Assembly: GCA_029250565.1 (NCBI GenBank)
Contig: JAQXFA010000097.1
Location: 1 to 15,099, forward strand
Length of the DNA: 15,099 bases
Direction: 5' to 3'
Origin: Candidatus Thalassarchaeaceae archaeon
Lineage (GTDB): Archaea > Thermoplasmatota > Poseidoniia > Poseidoniales > Thalassarchaeaceae
The notes beneath the pieces are model-generated. The model saw only the letters and a list, made by a program, of their open reading frames with translations, did not search any database and was not told the DNA's origin. Below are positions 13,086-15,099 of the stretch, piece by piece (the stretch's first letter is position 1; each line of letters starts with the position of its first letter). Both the position numbers and the translations under genes were made by a program.

Positions 13086-14909
13086 TCACTCAACGGTTAC
13101 TGATTTCGCAAGATTGCGGGGCTTATCTACATCTAGACCAAGTTCAACTGCAGTATGATATGCCAACAACTGCAGTGGCACTACTGTCAGTAGTGGTGAT
13201 ATTACGCTATGAGTTGACGGAACGGAGATGGCAATATCTGCTTCCATGGCCGCTTCATCATCACCTTCATCATGAATTAGAATTATCTTCGCCCCTCTTG
13301 CTCGGCATTCCTGAACATTGGATAAGGTCTTAGCTCTAAATTTGTCATTAGGGCAAATTACCACAACTGGGCTACCCTCCTCAAGCAAAGCAATTGGTCC
13401 GTGTTTCATTTCTCCAGCAGGATATGCTAGACAAGGAATGTAAGCGACTTCCATCAATTTCAAGGCCCCTTCTCGAGCCACTGGCGCAGATGCCCCTCGT
13501 CCAAGGAACAATACATGCTGTGCATCTTTAACAGCCTGAACTGCTTCCATAATCGGCCCACTATTTTCTAAATAATTTTCAATCTGATTAGGAATTGCGT
13601 TTAGCGCTCTTACTACCTTTTTACCCTCTAGTTTAGACAGAGATCTAGCGCGTCCAATTTGCAAACTGAAAATTGTTAACGATGCAACCATGTTAGAGAA
13701 TGCTTTGGTAGATGCGACTGCTTGTTCTGGCCCAGAATGGATATACACTCCACGGCCACATTGACGAGCAATTGATGACCCTACTACATTGATGACACCC
13801 ATCACAGTACCACCTTTTAGTTGAATTTCTTTTACTGCTGAAAGTGTGTCAGCAGTCTCTCCTGATTGACTTTCTGCAAGATAAAGTGCTTTAGGATTAA
13901 TTACCGGATCATTATATCGGAATTCGCTTGCAACATGCGATTGAGTCGGAACTCTAGCCATCGCCTCAATCGCCAATCTACCTACTTGGCAAGCGTGTAA
14001 AGCAGTGCCACAACCAATCAAACGAATATGTGGTATCTGTAACAATTTTTTTGCTGATAAATTTAGACCACCTAACTTCCCATTACCTTCCGAGAGAAGG
14101 GTTCGACCCGAAATACATTGGCGAAGTGATTCTGGTTGCTCGTGAATCTCCTTTAGCATGAAGTGAGGGAAATCACCAATATCAGCAACCCCCCAACTTT
14201 GTTCAATTGTAGTTACTGTTGCATCAGTACTAGCACCATCAAGCCGTGAAGTTTGGATATCTCCTGCCGTTAATACTGCTAAATCGCCATCTTCTAGGAA
14301 AATTACTCGTTGAGTGTGAGGAGTGAGTGCGTGTGGATCACTGGCGACAAATGTTTCACCGTCTCCTACACCTACTACTAGAGGGGAACCGTTTCTTGCA
14401 CAGACTATCATCTGTTCATCTTCAAACAAGGCACACAATCCCCAAGTACCACGTGTTTGCTTCAAAGCCCTACGTACCGAATCAAGAGGACTCAGCCCAT
14501 CACTACGGGCTCTGTGAATCAAGTGAGCTAATACCTCAGAATCTGTTTCGGACCGAAGTGTTACTCCTTCGGCAATTAACCAATTTCTCAAAGCCCGTGA
14601 ATTTTCAATAATTCCATTGTGGATGATAGCGACGGTTCCATCCTCTGAAAGATGAGGGTGTGCATTTTCCTTTGTTACTCCACCGTGAGTTGCCCAACGA
14701 GTATGTGCAATACCGCAATTCCCATCCATGTTCTTGGGTAATATCTCCTCTAGATTTGCAACTCTGCCAACACATTTTGAGTGGGATATTTTAGAATTGA
14801 GAATTGCAATCCCTGATGAGTCGTAGCCTCGGTATTCAAGTCGACGTAGCCCATTTATCAGTAGGTTAGTCGCTTGCTGGTTTCCAATATATCCAAAAAT
14901 TCCACACAT
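13086..14909 (-). CDS. glmS: Glutamine--fructose-6-phosphate aminotransferase (isomerizing)
   Basis: GlmS makes glucosamine 6-phosphate from fructose 6-phosphate and glutamine, the entry to UDP-N-acetylglucosamine and so to glycan and S-layer glycoprotein synthesis. The 607 residues align end to end with bacterial GlmS. The N-terminal glutaminase (1-~240) starts MCGIFGYIG, with Cys2 becoming the N-terminal nucleophile after Met removal, and has RRLEYRGYDSSG, HTRWATHG (69-76) and HNG (97-99). Two SIS sugar-phosphate domains follow: CGTALHA (300-306), SQSGETADT (347-355), then GRGASAPVAREGALKLMEVAY with catalytic E487, MKHGP with H503, and the C-terminal NLAKSVTVE with K602. All catalytic residues are present. 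The gene is preceded by GAGGT 7 bases before the ATG, and the upstream zinc-ribbon gene ends inside that motif, so the two are translated from one transcript. It converges with the KaiC-like gene, 30 bases between stops. Confidence 0.97.
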   Translation of the reverse strand: MCGIFGYIGNQQATNLLINGLRRLEYRGYDSSGIAILNSKISHSKCVGRVANLEEILPKNMDGNCGIAHTRWATHGGVTKENAHPHLSEDGTVAIIHNGIIENSRALRNWLIAEGVTLRSETDSEVLAHLIHRARSDGLSPLDSVRRALKQTRGTWGLCALFEDEQMIVCARNGSPLVVGVGDGETFVASDPHALTPHTQRVIFLEDGDLAVLTAGDIQTSRLDGASTDATVTTIEQSWGVADIGDFPHFMLKEIHEQPESLRQCISGRTLLSEGNGKLGGLNLSAKKLLQIPHIRLIGCGTALHACQVGRLAIEAMARVPTQSHVASEFRYNDPVINPKALYLAESQSGETADTLSAVKEIQLKGGTVMGVINVVGSSIARQCGRGVYIHSGPEQAVASTKAFSNMVASLTIFSLQIGRARSLSKLEGKKVVRALNAIPNQIENYLENSGPIMEAVQAVKDAQHVLFLGRGASAPVAREGALKLMEVAYIPCLAYPAGEMKHGPIALLEEGSPVVVICPNDKFRAKTLSNVQECRARGAKIILIHDEGDDEAAMEADIAISVPSTHSVISPLLTVVPLQLLAYHTAVELGLDVDKPRNLAKSVTVE

Positions 14910-14916
14910 AATAAAA

Positions 14917-14921
14917 ACCTC
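14917..14921 (-). promoter_or_regulatory. Shine-Dalgarno motif of glmS
   Basis: On the minus strand GAGGT stands 7 bases before ATG 14909. Its first two bases are part of the TGA stop of the upstream gene (14920-14922), which suggests translational coupling. Confidence 0.6.
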
Positions 14922-15099
14922 ACAGATTTATTCGCTCCGAGCATACAGGACATTTTACATGCTTCAATTCAACACTTTTGATTCTGAAATTTGCCCCACA
15001 TTCACAAGTAGCATCAATCCCAGGGGGGGGCGGTAGAGTTCCTAATTCCATCGGAGTAGGCGGGGGGGGTAATTCACCTTTCAACTCAGATGGTGATGG
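14920..15099 (-). CDS. Proline-rich zinc-ribbon protein, C-terminal part
   Basis: One minus-strand frame is open from the window edge to TGA 14920-14922, giving 59 residues with no start in the window. The visible N-terminal part is a proline-rich linker with two LPPPP units (ELPPPPTPMELGTLPPPPG), each coded across a run of eight C on the minus strand. The C-terminal part is a zinc ribbon: CECG, then CPVC about 18 residues later, ending SERINL. The remaining N-terminal domain is off the window, so the job is unknown. Such linker-plus-ribbon tails occur in archaeal membrane or regulatory proteins. The stop is 10 bases from the glmS ATG, so it is in one operon with glmS. An internal ATG in the linker could act as a start, but the frame continues upstream. 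The two C8 runs are prone to slippage and to sequencing error. Confidence 0.72.
   Translation of the reverse strand, partial: PSPSELKGELPPPPTPMELGTLPPPPGIDATCECGANFRIKSVELKHVKCPVCSERINL

Noticed and set aside
13073..13333. His/Leu-rich plus-strand frame over the glmS 3' end
   Set aside because: It is antisense to the conserved second SIS domain and C-terminus of GlmS; the His-rich look comes from the reverse reading of the sense codons.
1..15099. CRISPR array, insertion sequence or integration site
   Set aside because: No regularly spaced direct repeats, transposase or recombinase genes, or terminal inverted repeats were seen; the only long repeat is the internal one in the ZIP gene.

Overview
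The window most likely comes from an aerobic, AT-leaning euryarchaeon, and the gene mix suggests the marine Poseidoniia (Marine Group II/III) or relatives. This placement is inference. It rests on a fused aconitase-X/DUF126 enzyme (the archaeal mevalonate-phosphate dehydratase type), a NikR-like regulator, a KaiC-type ATPase, a BtpA-family protein, and several genes whose start codons lie about 22-28 bases after a TATA-like box with no Shine-Dalgarno motif (leaderless transcription). A cytochrome oxidase subunit II end with an intact CuA motif shows aerobic respiration. No marker gene that would fix the taxonomy is present.

Layout, left to right. (1) 1-360: the 3' end of coxB/cox2, then a small two-helix membrane protein that needs a -1 frameshift to read through. 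(2) 434-3913: glutamine-dependent NAD synthetase (+), convergent with a fused phosphomevalonate dehydratase (-). (3) 4085-5688: a metal-homeostasis module, in which a NikR-like ribbon-helix-helix regulator (-) diverges from a ZIP9-like metal transporter (+). The 62-base gap between them carries TATA-like boxes for both genes and a repeated/palindromic candidate operator. (4) 5748-6566: TrhO-type rhodanese (tRNA U34 hydroxylation). (5) 6572-6730 (-): a 52-residue zinc-ribbon protein, easily missed because it is so short. (6) 6807-8650: an extended SDR sugar-nucleotide epimerase/dehydratase and a BtpA-family TIM barrel, probably one operon. (7) 8703-11625: an unrecognised 12-helix membrane protein and a 14-helix DHA2-type MFS exporter. 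(8) 11644-13055: a Maf-family nucleotide pyrophosphatase (-) diverging from a KaiC-like ATPase (+), apparently around one shared TATA-like box. (9) 13086-15099 (-): GlmS preceded in the same operon by a proline/zinc-ribbon protein that runs off the window.

Most of this is housekeeping: NAD synthesis, isoprenoid precursors, amino sugars, tRNA modification and nucleotide sanitation. The most system-like part is the divergent regulator/ZIP pair. The regulator has an altered set of His/Cys metal ligands. The transporter has a large acidic/His-rich loop containing a duplicated EF-hand-like segment. I see no mobile element, CRISPR array, rRNA or tRNA. No gene-free stretch exceeds 300 bases; the longest is 3914-4084.
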